Notes under the pieces: generated by a model
Seen by the model: the letters and a program-made list of their open reading frames with translations, nothing else
Told to the model about the DNA's origin: nothing
Database searches by the model: none
Assembly (NCBI RefSeq): GCF_030285785.1
Contig: NZ_CP127247.1
Location: 2,007,501 to 2,071,500 of the forward strand
Reading direction: 5' to 3'
Origin: Parasedimentitalea psychrophila
GTDB lineage: Bacteria; Pseudomonadota; Alphaproteobacteria; Rhodobacterales; Rhodobacteraceae
DNA: 64,000 bases
Shown here: positions 1-8,054 of the stretch, one piece after another
Numbering within the stretch: position 1 is the stretch's first letter
Layout of the letters: every line of letters begins with the position of its first letter
Program-made: the position numbers and the translations under genes

Positions 1-45
1 ATGAGATGGGAACTGTCAAAGGCTTTAGTCCATTAAGGGGTCCGC

Positions 46-732
46 ATGGCCGACCATCACCTGCCCGGAGCCCCTCCGGTTCCGCTGACTTTGCGCCGCT
101 CGCCGCGGGCGCGCCGGATCAGCTTGCGGATCTCGGCGCTGGACGGGCGGGTGACGCTGACGCTGCCAAAATCACTGCCCGAAGGGGACGCGCTGGCCTT
201 TGCCGCCGAGAAGGAAGACTGGATCAGAAGCCATCTGGCCAAGCACCCTGAGACCGTGGCGGTGCAAATGGGGAGCTGTCTGCCCATTGATGGCCGGGAT
301 CGCCGCATTGTCGCCGCCAAAGGCAAACGGGTGCTGGTCCGCGAGGATGAGATCGAGGTGCCCGGTGATCGGCCGGGGCGGGTGTTGCAGCGGTTCTTGC
401 GTGAACTGGCGCGGGACCGGCTGGCGGCCGCGTCGGATCACTATGCCGCAACATTGGGCCGCTCCTATAGCCGTATCACCCTGCGCGACACCCGCTCTCG
501 CTGGGGCTCCTGCACCTCGGATGGCGGCTTGATGTATTCCTGGCGGCTGATCCTGGCGCCGCCAGAGGTGCTGCGCTACGTCGCCGCACATGAGGTGGCG
601 CATCTGGCGGAAATGAACCACTCAGCCGCATTCTGGGCCCAGGTTGAGCATCTCTACGGCGACTATCAGCCGCCCCGCCGTTGGTTGAAAGCCCAAGGCG
701 GCGGCCTGCACCGCTTTCGGTTCGACCTTTGA
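46..732 (+). CDS. YgjP-like zinc metallopeptidase domain protein (M48/SprT-like)
   Basis: A 228-residue protein of the YgjP/DUF45 family of predicted zinc metallopeptidases. The metal site is visible as HEVAH at residues 182-186, followed by the NHS at 191-193 that family members share, and the family motif SRWGSC lies at 151-156. Only the C-terminal half carries catalytic motifs; the N-terminal half matches the usual length of the family. There is no signal peptide, so it should be cytoplasmic. The ATG follows a GGGG-containing stretch at reasonable spacing. The physiological substrate of this family is not established. It stands alone, upstream of a GntR regulator on the same strand. Confidence 0.85.
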   Translation: MADHHLPGAPPVPLTLRRSPRARRISLRISALDGRVTLTLPKSLPEGDALAFAAEKEDWIRSHLAKHPETVAVQMGSCLPIDGRDRRIVAAKGKRVLVREDEIEVPGDRPGRVLQRFLRELARDRLAAASDHYAATLGRSYSRITLRDTRSRWGSCTSDGGLMYSWRLILAPPEVLRYVAAHEVAHLAEMNHSAAFWAQVEHLYGDYQPPRRWLKAQGGGLHRFRFDL

Positions 733-802
733 GCAGGCCCGGGGCCGCAGATCTTTGATCAAGGGTGGTTGACGGAGCCTGTGTTTGTGATCACATGGGT
801 GA

Positions 803-1453
803 ATGATGGTATCTCCCCGCCCTTCAGATCAGTCCACCTCCGCACATGAACGGGTTTACCGCGCCCTGCGCACCCGGATCATGCATGGCGAGATTGCGCC
901 GGGGCAGGCGCTGACCCTGCGCGGCATTGGCCGCGAGTTCGGCGTCTCCATGACCCCCGCCCGCGAATCGGTGCGCCGACTGGTGGCCGAAGGGGCGCTG
1001 TTCCTGTCCTCGTCGGGGCGGGTCTCCACCCCGGAGCTCAGCAACGAGCGAATCGAAGAGCTGGCGGCGTTGCGGGCGCTGCTGGAGGTCGAGCTGGCCA
1101 GCCGGGCGCTGCCCCGGGCGCATATGGCGCTGATCGACCGGTTGCAGAGCATCAACATGGGCGTCGCCGAGGCGGTGTCGAAACGTGATGCTGTTGGCTA
1201 TATCCGCTCGAACCTCGATTTTCACCGCACCCTGTATCTGCGCGCACAGGCGCCGGCGATGCTGGCCATGGCGGAAACCGTCTGGCTGCAGCTGGGCCCC
1301 ACCATGCGGGCGCTATACGGGCGCCTGCGCCGCACCGAACCACCCCGCAATCACAAATTGATCATCGCCGCACTGAAGGCCGGCGACGAGCCGGGATTGC
1401 GACTGGCGGTGCGCTCAGACGTGACCCAGGGGCTGCGGATGCTGGCAGGGTAG
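803..1453 (+). CDS. GntR family transcriptional regulator (FCD domain)
   Basis: A 216-residue regulator with an N-terminal winged helix-turn-helix of GntR type (about residues 14-80, with the characteristic TPARESVRRLVAEG recognition region) and an all-helical C-terminal FCD ligand-binding domain (about 85-210). FCD regulators usually respond to organic acids or sugar acids. No metabolic operon is adjacent, so the ligand and target cannot be guessed. Two consecutive ATG codons (803 and 806) could serve as start; the difference is one residue. Confidence 0.88.
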   Translation: MMVSPRPSDQSTSAHERVYRALRTRIMHGEIAPGQALTLRGIGREFGVSMTPARESVRRLVAEGALFLSSSGRVSTPELSNERIEELAALRALLEVELASRALPRAHMALIDRLQSINMGVAEAVSKRDAVGYIRSNLDFHRTLYLRAQAPAMLAMAETVWLQLGPTMRALYGRLRRTEPPRNHKLIIAALKAGDEPGLRLAVRSDVTQGLRMLAG

Positions 1454-1470
1454 GGCAATTATCTCAACCG

Positions 1471-1547
1471 GGTCTCCCGCCCGTCGCCGATCTGCTGCCG
1501 CAGACAGGCCTCCCGTTGGGCCCGGCACTGCGCAAAGCGCAGCGCCG
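1471..1547. repeat. Palindrome-rich intergenic repeat, copy 1
   Basis: This stretch shares the blocks CTCCCGCCCGTYG, GCCTCCCGTTGGGC and a CTGCGC...GCGCAG-type palindrome, in the same order and similar spacing, with the intergenic stretch 28636-28710. It lies downstream of the GntR gene and upstream of the accA 3' end, in non-coding DNA. The two copies are diverged. It is probably a dispersed intergenic repeat family of this lineage; a precise boundary cannot be set from two copies. Confidence 0.5.
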
Positions 1548-1647
1548 CTCGCCATTGATTTCTAAGGTGGTGGGTGCCGGATAAGGTGGCGAGCTCTTCT
1601 GTTGCAGCGTCACCCTTCCGGGCGCACGCTGCAACGGCGAACTCAGA

Positions 1648-2610
1648 TTATGCTGCCAGACCCTTGGAGCCAAGATCCAGATATTTCTGCTGACGATCCT
1701 TGATGAGCGCCGGACCGTCCAACGGTTTCAGCTCGTTCAGCAACTGCTGGATGGTCTCACCAACGGCCTGGATTGCGGTGTCTGCATCCCGGTGGGCGCC
1801 GCCCTTGGGCTCCGCAATGATGTGATCGACAACACCCAGTTCAGCTAGGTCGGTGGCTGTCAACCGCAGCGCCTGCGCCGCCTCGCGCATTTTCTCGGCG
1901 TCTTTCCACAGGATTGAGGCGCAGCCTTCGGGGGTGATGACCGAATAGACCGAATGCTCCAGCATCGCCACGCGGTTGGCCGAGGCAAAGGCCACCGCGC
2001 CGCCTGATCCGCCCTCGCCGATGATGATCGACACCAAGGGCACGCCGATCTGCAGGCAGGTCTCGGTGGAGCGCGCAATGGCTTCAGACTGGCCACGCTC
2101 CTCGGCGCCTTTGCCAGGATAGGCACCGGGGGTGTCGACCAGGGTGATCACCGGCAGGTTAAATTTGTCCGCCATCTGCATCAGCCGGATCGCCTTGCGG
2201 TAGCCCTCGGGCCGGGCCATGCCAAAGTTCCGCTCGATGCGGGATTTTGTGTCACTGCCCTTTTCGTGGCCAATCACCATGACCGGCTGATCGTTGAACC
2301 GGGCCAAACCGCCCATCACCGCCAGATCATCGGCAAAGTTGCGATCACCGGCCAGCGGGGTGAATTCGGTAAACAGCGCCTTGATGTAGTCTTTGCAATG
2401 AGGCCGCTCTGGATGGCGCGCCACCTGGCATTTGCGCCAGGCGGTCAGATCTTTGTAAAGACCCTCAAGCAGTTGCCCGGCCTTGAGGTCCAGAGCCTTG
2501 GCTTCGGACTCGATGTCCATCTCTTCATTGGCGCGCGCCAATGCGCGCAACTCTTCCGCCTTGCCTTCGATTTCGGCCAGGGGTTTTTCAAAATCCAGAT
2601 ACTGGGTCAT
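1648..2610 (-). CDS. accA: Acetyl-CoA carboxylase carboxyltransferase subunit alpha
   Basis: A 320-residue protein that matches AccA over its full normal length. AccA and AccD form the carboxyltransferase that moves CO2 from carboxybiotin to acetyl-CoA, giving malonyl-CoA for fatty acid synthesis in the cytoplasm. Recognisable features are the N-terminal helical segment beginning [15 protein letters not shown], the crotonase-like core with [17 protein letters not shown], the oxyanion-hole region GEGGSGGA, and [14 protein letters not shown] near residue 225. It is transcribed alone here; accD and accBC are not in the window. Confidence 0.97.
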   Translation of the reverse strand: MTQYLDFEKPLAEIEGKAEELRALARANEEMDIESEAKALDLKAGQLLEGLYKDLTAWRKCQVARHPERPHCKDYIKALFTEFTPLAGDRNFADDLAVMGGLARFNDQPVMVIGHEKGSDTKSRIERNFGMARPEGYRKAIRLMQMADKFNLPVITLVDTPGAYPGKGAEERGQSEAIARSTETCLQIGVPLVSIIIGEGGSGGAVAFASANRVAMLEHSVYSVITPEGCASILWKDAEKMREAAQALRLTATDLAELGVVDHIIAEPKGGAHRDADTAIQAVGETIQQLLNELKPLDGPALIKDRQQKYLDLGSKGLAA

Positions 2611-2744
2611 ATAGCCTCACACGCGCGGAATTTCCCGATATATGGCCTTACCTGCGGTCAGATGCAACTCAGCAAGGTTTGAAATTCGCGCCCGTGGCAG
2701 ATCGCCGGGCATTGCCCAACCTCATTCGGCGGTCTGTCGCAGTC

Positions 2745-3341
2745 TTATGCGGGCCAGATCACCGGGTATAGCGACGCCACCAACAATATGGCCATGGTCC
2801 AGTTAAACGCGCTCAGGCGGCGCGGGTTGGTCAGGATCTTGGCCATCTGCTGCCCCAGCACGGTCCAGGATCCCACCGACGGCAGGTTGATGGCGCCAAA
2901 AACAGCGCTCACCAGCAGGATTGCGGCAATGGTCTGATCCGGGGTGTAGGCACTGATGGCGGTCAGTGCCATCGCCCAGGCCTTGGGGTTGACCCACTGA
3001 AACGCAGCCGCCTGCAGGAATGTCATCGGCCTGCCCTGTTTGTCGCTGGCGCTGGCCGGACTGGCATGGGCGATTTTCCAGGCCAGCCACAGCAGATAGG
3101 CCACCGATCCGGTCTTGAGCACGGTGTAGCTGGCTGGATAGGCATCAAACAGCTGCACCAGCCCAACGCCAACCATCAGCACCATGAACACAAACCCCAG
3201 CGCCACGCCCAGCATATGCGGAATGCTGCGGCGAAAGCCGAAATTGGCCCCCGAAGCCATCAGCATCAGATTGTTGGGCCCCGGAGTGATCGAGGATACG
3301 AAGGCGAACAGCGCAAGCGCCAGGAAGAGATCATAAGTCAT
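2745..3341 (-). CDS. LysE family amino acid exporter
   Basis: A 198-residue, very hydrophobic protein with about six transmembrane segments. It carries the LysE/RhtB signature near the N terminus (SSITPGPNNLMLMASGANFG, residues about 17-36) and the conserved WVNPKAWAMAL stretch in the middle. Members of this family export amino acids or derivatives across the inner membrane. It is divergent from an Lrp/AsnC regulator 73 bp away, the classic arrangement for an exporter controlled by its amino-acid-sensing regulator. The exported substrate cannot be read from the sequence. Confidence 0.9.
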   Translation of the reverse strand: MTYDLFLALALFAFVSSITPGPNNLMLMASGANFGFRRSIPHMLGVALGFVFMVLMVGVGLVQLFDAYPASYTVLKTGSVAYLLWLAWKIAHASPASASDKQGRPMTFLQAAAFQWVNPKAWAMALTAISAYTPDQTIAAILLVSAVFGAINLPSVGSWTVLGQQMAKILTNPRRLSAFNWTMAILLVASLYPVIWPA

Positions 3342-3414
3342 GGCGGCATATTTGTGATGTTTTTGGCCAAATGTAATTGCGTTTTACTGTGACTTCCGTC
3401 AAATTTTGCAACAA

Positions 3415-3867
3415 ATGGCGAAAATAGATCATATAAACCAGCAAATATTGCGCGAGATGTCCCGCGATGGCCGCATCAGCAATCTGCAACTGGCCGACCG
3501 GGTCGGCCTGTCGCCCTCGGCCTGTCTGCGCCGGGTGCAGGATCTGGAGCGCGCGGGCATCATCACCGGCTATCGCGCGGTGCTGGATCGCCAGGCGATG
3601 GGGGTCGGCTTCGTCACCTATATCGGCGTTGGGCTGGGGGAGCATACCAAAGACGCGCAGATGGCGTTTGAACGGGCAATGGATGAGGCACCTGAGGTGG
3701 TGGAATGCCACAATATTACCGGCACCATCGAATACCTGCTGCGGGTCGAATGCCCGGATTTGCCCAGCTACAAACGGTTTCATACTGATGTATTGGGAAC
3801 CTCGCCTTATGTGACGGCGATCACCACTTATGTTGTGATGGGGTCGTCCAAAGATCTGCGTGCCTGA
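3415..3867 (+). CDS. Lrp/AsnC family transcriptional regulator (next to LysE exporter)
   Basis: A 150-residue Lrp/AsnC protein: an N-terminal helix-turn-helix (residues about 5-55, ISNLQLADRVGLSPSACLRRVQDLE) and a C-terminal RAM/AsnC effector domain. The ATG at 3415 is preferred because the family normally starts a few residues before the IDxxxxxIL helix; a TTG at 3406 would add three residues. No good Shine-Dalgarno sequence is visible before either start. It probably controls the divergent LysE gene in response to an amino acid, as LysG/ArgP-like or Lrp-type partners of exporters do. Confidence 0.9.
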   Translation: MAKIDHINQQILREMSRDGRISNLQLADRVGLSPSACLRRVQDLERAGIITGYRAVLDRQAMGVGFVTYIGVGLGEHTKDAQMAFERAMDEAPEVVECHNITGTIEYLLRVECPDLPSYKRFHTDVLGTSPYVTAITTYVVMGSSKDLRA

Positions 3868-3888
3868 GTGTGGCGCATGGCTGTTTTT

Positions 3889-3954
3889 GAGTATTTTCGG
3901 CAAAAAGAAACATTTGGCTCCAGGGCGCCATAATTCTCGTTGCTAAAAATACTC
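3889..3954. repeat. Two inverted copies of a GAGTATTTT...GC element
   Basis: GAGTATTTTCGGC (3889-3901) is mirrored by GCTAAAAATACTC (3942-3954) about 40 bp later. The pair lies between the 3' ends of the Lrp gene and the racemase-like gene, which converge. Similar single copies are seen at about 7047 and 58306. It may act as a weak bidirectional terminator or be a dispersed intergenic element. Confidence 0.4.
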
Positions 3955-4062
3955 ATCTTGCCCCGCTGCGACATAGACCTTCGTTGAGGTGAGTGGGGAT
4001 GACGTCGCCGTCGCCGTCTGCTTTGGCGAGGTTGCCGCTTATCGCTGGCGGATTTGGTCTGG

Positions 4063-4659
4063 CTAGGGCGCAGGCAGCAGCGCCTGTGTCGCAATCTCGG
4101 GCGAGGCTAGCACCGGGACGTCAGTCTGTATCATCCCGGCCGCCCCTGCCATCGAGGCCTGCGCCAGAACCACGCAGCCATAGCGCTGCTGCGTCAGTGC
4201 CTGTTCAATGTCCGCGGCCAGAGCCTGATTGAAGCTGGCCGTCTGGCCGGCCTCAAACAGCGGCCAATGCGGTGCCAGTTGCAGGCAGGTCAACTGAGGG
4301 TCAGAGCGGCCAAAGGCACGCCGCAGCAGCGCTTGGGAGGGCTGCGCCGTGCTGTCGAGGCAATAGGCCAGCAACACCGGCCCACCGATCAATGCGGCCT
4401 GCATCATCATCGGCCAGTCGATGCGGATGGCGCCGGCCGCCTCGGCCACCGGGCCGATGGTGGTGCAGCTGCACAGAACCGGCGCCTCAGCCGCCTTGAC
4501 TGCGGCGGCAATTTCTGCGGCCAGTCTGTCGTCAATTCCGTTTTGGGCGCGCGCCAGCCAGTCCGGGCGCACCACATGATGCAGGTCGGCTTGCGGCGCC
4601 AGCCTGTCAAAGGTGGCGCAATGCACCTTGGCAGTGTGCAGAAGGGTCAGATCGGTCAT
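4063..4659 (-). CDS. Asp/Glu/hydantoin racemase superfamily protein
   Basis: A 198-residue protein with the fold signature of the Asp/Glu/hydantoin racemase superfamily. The first catalytic cysteine region is present as LCSCTTIGP (C63/C65). In the second half, the segment VVLAQASMAGA aligns by position with the second catalytic loop, but the usual cysteine is replaced by alanine-serine, so a two-base racemisation is doubtful. I chose the ATG at 4659 (MTDLTLLHTAK) over the upstream ATG because the upstream codons run through an intergenic palindromic repeat. It lies downstream of mcl1 on the same strand. Substrate and reaction are unknown. Confidence 0.7.
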   Translation of the reverse strand: MTDLTLLHTAKVHCATFDRLAPQADLHHVVRPDWLARAQNGIDDRLAAEIAAAVKAAEAPVLCSCTTIGPVAEAAGAIRIDWPMMMQAALIGGPVLLAYCLDSTAQPSQALLRRAFGRSDPQLTCLQLAPHWPLFEAGQTASFNQALAADIEQALTQQRYGCVVLAQASMAGAAGMIQTDVPVLASPEIATQALLPAP

Positions 4660-4677
4660 GTGGTTGGGGTCCCTTGC

Positions 4678-4701
4678 GGTGCGTGCAAGCACGCACCCTA
4701 C
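4678..4701 (+). repeat. GGTGCGTGC palindromic repeat, copy A
   Basis: A 24-bp element: GGTGCGTGC, loop AA, then GCACGCACCCTAC. It lies immediately 3' of mcl1 and 5' of the racemase-like gene. Four further copies are found in this window (26735, 43923, 43969, 53753), all in intergenic DNA. It can form a 9-bp hairpin. Confidence 0.85.
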
Positions 4702-4731
4702 ATTGATCAGACTGGACTGCGGTGAGGCAGT

Positions 4732-5691
4732 CTAGCCACCTGATATCAGCTCGGACTGGGCGACGATAACCTCGGCCTGTTTGATGCTGGCAATATCCAC
4801 CAGGCGACCCTTGTAGACGGTGGCGCCTTCGCCCTTGGCCTTGGCGGTCTCCATCGCAGCCAGGATCTCGCGGGCTTCGATGACGGCAGCATCGGAGGGG
4901 GTGAAGACCTCGTTTGCCAGCGCGATCTGCCTGGGGTGGATGGCCCATTTTCCGACCATGCCCAAAGTGGCCGAGCGCAGCGCCTGGGCGCGGAAGCCTT
5001 CGTCATCGGAGAAATCGCCAAAGGGGCCGTCCACCGGCAGCACGCCGTGGGTGCGGCAGGCGGCAACGATGGCGACCTGTGCCCAGTGCCAGGGGTCGGA
5101 CCAGTGTTTTTGACCTTCGTGCAGCATATAGTAGTTTTCCTGGGTGCCGCCGATGCCGGTGGTCTGCATGCCCATCGAGGCGGCAAAATCCGCGGCGCCG
5201 AGGCTCATCGCCTGCAGCCGGGGCGAGGCGGCGGCGATCTCTTCCACATGGGCAATGCCCGCCGCCGATTCGATGATTACCTCAAACGAGATCGGTTTTG
5301 TCCGACCCTTGGCGCGCTCAACCGCGGTGACCAGTGCATCCACCGCATAGACATCGGCGGCACAGCCCACTTTGGGGATCATGATCTGATCCAGCCGGTC
5401 GCCGGCCTGTTCCAGCAGATCCACCACGTCGCGGTACCAATAGGGCGTGTCCAGCCCGTTGATCCGCACCGACAGGTATTTATTGCCCCAGTCGATGCTG
5501 TTCAGCGCCTCGATCACATTGGCGCGGGCGCTGTCCTTGTCCGAAGGGGCGACCGAATCTTCGAGGTCGAGATTGATCACATCCGCAGCCGAGGCGGCCA
5601 TCTTGGGGAACAGTTTGGTGTTTGAGCCGGGGCCAAACAGCTGGCAGCGATTGGGGCGGGCCGGGGCAGTGGGCTGGATGCGAAAGCTCAT
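4732..5691 (-). CDS. mcl1: L-malyl-CoA/beta-methylmalyl-CoA lyase
   Basis: A 319-residue HpcH/HpaI-CitE superfamily lyase whose sequence closely matches Mcl1 of Rhodobacteraceae. It cleaves beta-methylmalyl-CoA to glyoxylate and propionyl-CoA and, reversibly, L-malyl-CoA to glyoxylate and acetyl-CoA, steps of the ethylmalonyl-CoA pathway for acetate assimilation. Visible signatures include NLDLEDSV (about residues 40-47), the acidic metal ligand region FEVIIESAAGIAHVEEI and GKWAIHP near residue 255. It is Mg-dependent in the family. It is divergent from the dgcN operon across a 306-bp intergenic region; no other ethylmalonyl-CoA gene is in the window. Confidence 0.95.
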   Translation of the reverse strand: MSFRIQPTAPARPNRCQLFGPGSNTKLFPKMAASAADVINLDLEDSVAPSDKDSARANVIEALNSIDWGNKYLSVRINGLDTPYWYRDVVDLLEQAGDRLDQIMIPKVGCAADVYAVDALVTAVERAKGRTKPISFEVIIESAAGIAHVEEIAAASPRLQAMSLGAADFAASMGMQTTGIGGTQENYYMLHEGQKHWSDPWHWAQVAIVAACRTHGVLPVDGPFGDFSDDEGFRAQALRSATLGMVGKWAIHPRQIALANEVFTPSDAAVIEAREILAAMETAKAKGEGATVYKGRLVDIASIKQAEVIVAQSELISGG

Positions 5692-5997
5692 ATGCGAGTC
5701 ACCTGTTTGGGTAAGGAAATTGCTATTTTTTCCTTATCTGTGGTATTAAATTGCGTGACGACGCGCAAGTCTTATTGTGCGGCTGCAGCATTGCCGGTGC
5801 AGCAACCGTCGCTCTTTCCGGTGACGGCGCAAGGATCAGTGGATTGGCTTTCTGTATTCGAAGATTCTTCGATGAAATTGAGTATTGATAGGAGGAATAT
5901 GCGTTTAACGTGGGGCGGCACGGATAAAATGGGACCGTTTCGCGTCGCGGCTCGCCTAAAGTCGCGCTCAAAGTGAAATTCCATGGAGTGCCCCGAG
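5692..5997. other. Divergent intergenic region mcl1 / dgcN with possible 25-codon leader ORF
   Basis: This 306-bp gap holds the divergent promoters of mcl1 and the dgcN operon. The only coding-like signal is a 25-codon ORF at 5899-5976 (starting MRLTWGG) on the plus strand that has a very strong ribosome binding site, AGGAGG at 5890-5895. It ends 21 bp before the dgcN start. A leader peptide is possible, but the composition gives no clear attenuation signature. No convincing operator or terminator was recognised. Confidence 0.35.
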
Positions 5998-6999
5998 ATG
6001 ATCGAGACCCCTTATCTGCTGTTCCTGGGTGATGCGCCCGATATGCTGGCCGCCAAGGTGGCCATTGGCATCAAAGACTGGCGCCCGGAGAATGCTGTGG
6101 CACAGTTCCGCCTGCCGGGCTGCGGCGCTGATCTTGGCCTTGCCGACATGAAGCTGGCCGAAGCAAAAGCGGCCGGTGCCAAGACGCTGGTGATTGGGGT
6201 GGCCAACCGCGGTGGGGTGATCTCGGCGGCCTGGAAAGAGGTGCTGATCGAGGCGCTGGAAATGGGCTATGATCTGGCCTCGGGGCTGCACAACCTGCTG
6301 CGCGACGAGGGCGACCTGGTGGCGGCGGCGCAGACCCATGGTGGCACTCTGCATGACGTGCGGGTGCCGACGGTTGGGTATCCAATTGCCAATGGCGTCA
6401 AGCGGACCGGCAAGCGCTGTCTGGCGATTGGCACCGATTGTTCGGTGGGCAAGATGTATACTGCGCTGTCGATTGATGCAGAGATGCAGGCGCGGGGTCT
6501 GAAGTCGACCTTTCGGGCCACCGGACAGACCGGTATTCTGATCACCGGTCACGGGGTGCCATTGGATGCGGTGATTGCCGATTTCATGGCCGGTTCGGTG
6601 GAATATCTGACACCTGACAATGAGGCCGATCACTGGGATCACATCGAGGGACAGGGCAGCCTGTTCCATGTGTCTTATTCCGGGGTGACCATGGCGCTGG
6701 TGCATGGCGGTCAGCCGGATGCGCTGATCCTGTGTCACGAGCCGACCCGGGCGCATATGCGGGGATTGCCGGGCTATGATCTGCCAACGCTGGAGCGTCT
6801 GCGCGACACTGCGCTGCCGCTGGCGCAGGTGGCCAATCCGGCCTGCCAGGTTGTTGGCATCTCGATCAACACGCAGCATCTGAGTGAGGAAGAGGCGGTG
6901 GCCTATCTGGCGGAGGTTGAGGCGCGCATGGGTCTGCCTGCGGTGGATCCGTTCCGTCATGGTGCGGGCCGTCTGGTGGACGCGCTGGGCGCGATCTGA
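5998..6999 (+). CDS. dgcN: N-acetyltransferase DgcN (DUF1611 family), D-glutamate catabolism
   Basis: A 333-residue DUF1611-family protein. Members named DgcN N-acetylate D-glutamate as the first step of a D-glutamate catabolic route in marine Proteobacteria. A P-loop-like GTDCSVGK is at residues 145-152, and the family shares the Rossmann-like N-terminal half. I chose the ATG at 5998 because GGAG at 5985-5988 sits nine bases before it; an ATG at 5983 overlaps that ribosome binding site. It is followed directly by the epimerase dgcA and the D-amino-acid transaminase gene on the same strand, which strongly supports a D-amino-acid role. The assignment rests on family recognition and gene order. 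Confidence 0.85.
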   Translation: MIETPYLLFLGDAPDMLAAKVAIGIKDWRPENAVAQFRLPGCGADLGLADMKLAEAKAAGAKTLVIGVANRGGVISAAWKEVLIEALEMGYDLASGLHNLLRDEGDLVAAAQTHGGTLHDVRVPTVGYPIANGVKRTGKRCLAIGTDCSVGKMYTALSIDAEMQARGLKSTFRATGQTGILITGHGVPLDAVIADFMAGSVEYLTPDNEADHWDHIEGQGSLFHVSYSGVTMALVHGGQPDALILCHEPTRAHMRGLPGYDLPTLERLRDTALPLAQVANPACQVVGISINTQHLSEEEAVAYLAEVEARMGLPAVDPFRHGAGRLVDALGAI

Positions 7000-7011
7000 T
7001 CTAACACCGCT

Positions 7012-7066
7012 GCCGGAGGGCTGCCGATAGGGCGGCGCCTCCGGCGGAGGTATTTTTAACAAGAAG
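7012..7066 (+). repeat. Inverted repeat GCCGGAGG/CCTCCGGC with GGTATTTTTAAC tail
   Basis: GCCGGAGG (7012-7019) pairs with CCTCCGGC (7038-7045), followed by GGAGGTATTTTTAACAAG. It lies between dgcN and dgcA. The tail resembles the GAGTATTTT element near 3889 and 3954. It could fold as an intra-operon hairpin that tunes expression of the two genes. Confidence 0.4.
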
Positions 7067-7078
7067 AAGGGGTAGGGC

Positions 7079-8044
7079 ATGCGGATCACCGTGACGCGGG
7101 ATGTGTTCAAGCTGGCGCAGGTTTTCACAATTTCACGCGGCTCGCGCACTGAGGCCAAGGTGCTGACGGTGACGGTTGAGCAGGGTGGGTTTACCGGCTG
7201 GGGCGAATGTGTGCCCTATGCGCGCTACGATGAAACGCTGGACTCTGTGACAGCGGAGATCGAGGGTCTGCCCGGTGATTTCACCCGCGCCGAGCTGCAA
7301 TCGCTGCTGCCTACGGGCGCGGCGCGCAATGCGGTGGACTGTGCACTGTGGGATCTGGAGGCCAAGCAGGCCGGCAAGCGGGTTTGGGAACTGGCTGGAC
7401 TGGCTGCGCCGGGACCGGAGGTTACCGCCTATACCCTATCGCTGGATACCCCGGAAAGGATGCAGGCGCAGGCGGCTGAGAATGCCTTTCGGCCCTTGCT
7501 GAAGATCAAGCTGGGCACCGCCGATGATATGCCGCGGCTGGAAGCGGTGCGGGCTGGTGCGCCGCAGTCGTCAATCATTATTGATGCCAACGAGGGCTGG
7601 TCAGCCGAAGTCTATGCCGATCTGGCGCCGCATCTGCTGCGTCTGGGGGTTGAGCTGGTGGAGCAGCCGCTGCCTGCTGGCGAAGATGAGGCGCTGATTG
7701 GTATGGATCGCCCGGTGCCGGTCTGTGCTGATGAGAGCTGTCATGACCGCGAGAGCCTGCCCAAGCTGGCCGGTAAATACGATGTGGTGAACATCAAGCT
7801 GGACAAGACCGGCGGGCTGACCGAGGCGCTGAAGCTGCGCGATGCGGCGCTGGCGCAGGGCTATCGGGTGATGGTCGGCTGCATGGTTGGATCGTCGCTG
7901 GCAATGGCGCCGGCCACACTGGTGGCACAGGGTATGGCGGTCACCGACCTTGACGGGCCGCTGCTGCTGGCCGAAGACCGGGATGAAGCTTTGAAATTTG
8001 ATGGTGCCGGTGTGCACCCACCCAGTGCAAAGCTCTGGGGGTAA
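7079..8044 (+). CDS. dgcA: N-acetyl-D-glutamate racemase / dipeptide epimerase-like DgcA (enolase superfamily)
   Basis: A 321-residue enolase-superfamily enzyme of the muconate-lactonising/dipeptide-epimerase subgroup. All catalytic positions are visible: KIK at 142-144 (acid/base lysine), metal ligands D169 (in IDANEGW), E195 (EQPLP) and D218 (ADES), and the second lysine in NIKLDKTGG (K240/K243). In the DgcN-DgcA pathway this enzyme converts N-acetyl-D-Glu to N-acetyl-L-Glu. The position between dgcN and a D-amino-acid transaminase gene favours that over a cell-wall dipeptide substrate, though an L-Ala-D/L-Glu epimerase role cannot be excluded from sequence. Confidence 0.88.
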   Translation: MRITVTRDVFKLAQVFTISRGSRTEAKVLTVTVEQGGFTGWGECVPYARYDETLDSVTAEIEGLPGDFTRAELQSLLPTGAARNAVDCALWDLEAKQAGKRVWELAGLAAPGPEVTAYTLSLDTPERMQAQAAENAFRPLLKIKLGTADDMPRLEAVRAGAPQSSIIIDANEGWSAEVYADLAPHLLRLGVELVEQPLPAGEDEALIGMDRPVPVCADESCHDRESLPKLAGKYDVVNIKLDKTGGLTEALKLRDAALAQGYRVMVGCMVGSSLAMAPATLVAQGMAVTDLDGPLLLAEDRDEALKFDGAGVHPPSAKLWG

Positions 8045-8054
8045 GGAGAATAAA

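Noticed and set aside
1-36. In-frame codons ending in TAA at the very start of the window
   Set aside because: Possibly the 3' end of an upstream gene, but eleven codons are not enough to support a call.
757-764. TTGATCAA upstream of the GntR gene
   Set aside because: The half-sites directly abut without the four-base spacer of an FNR box.
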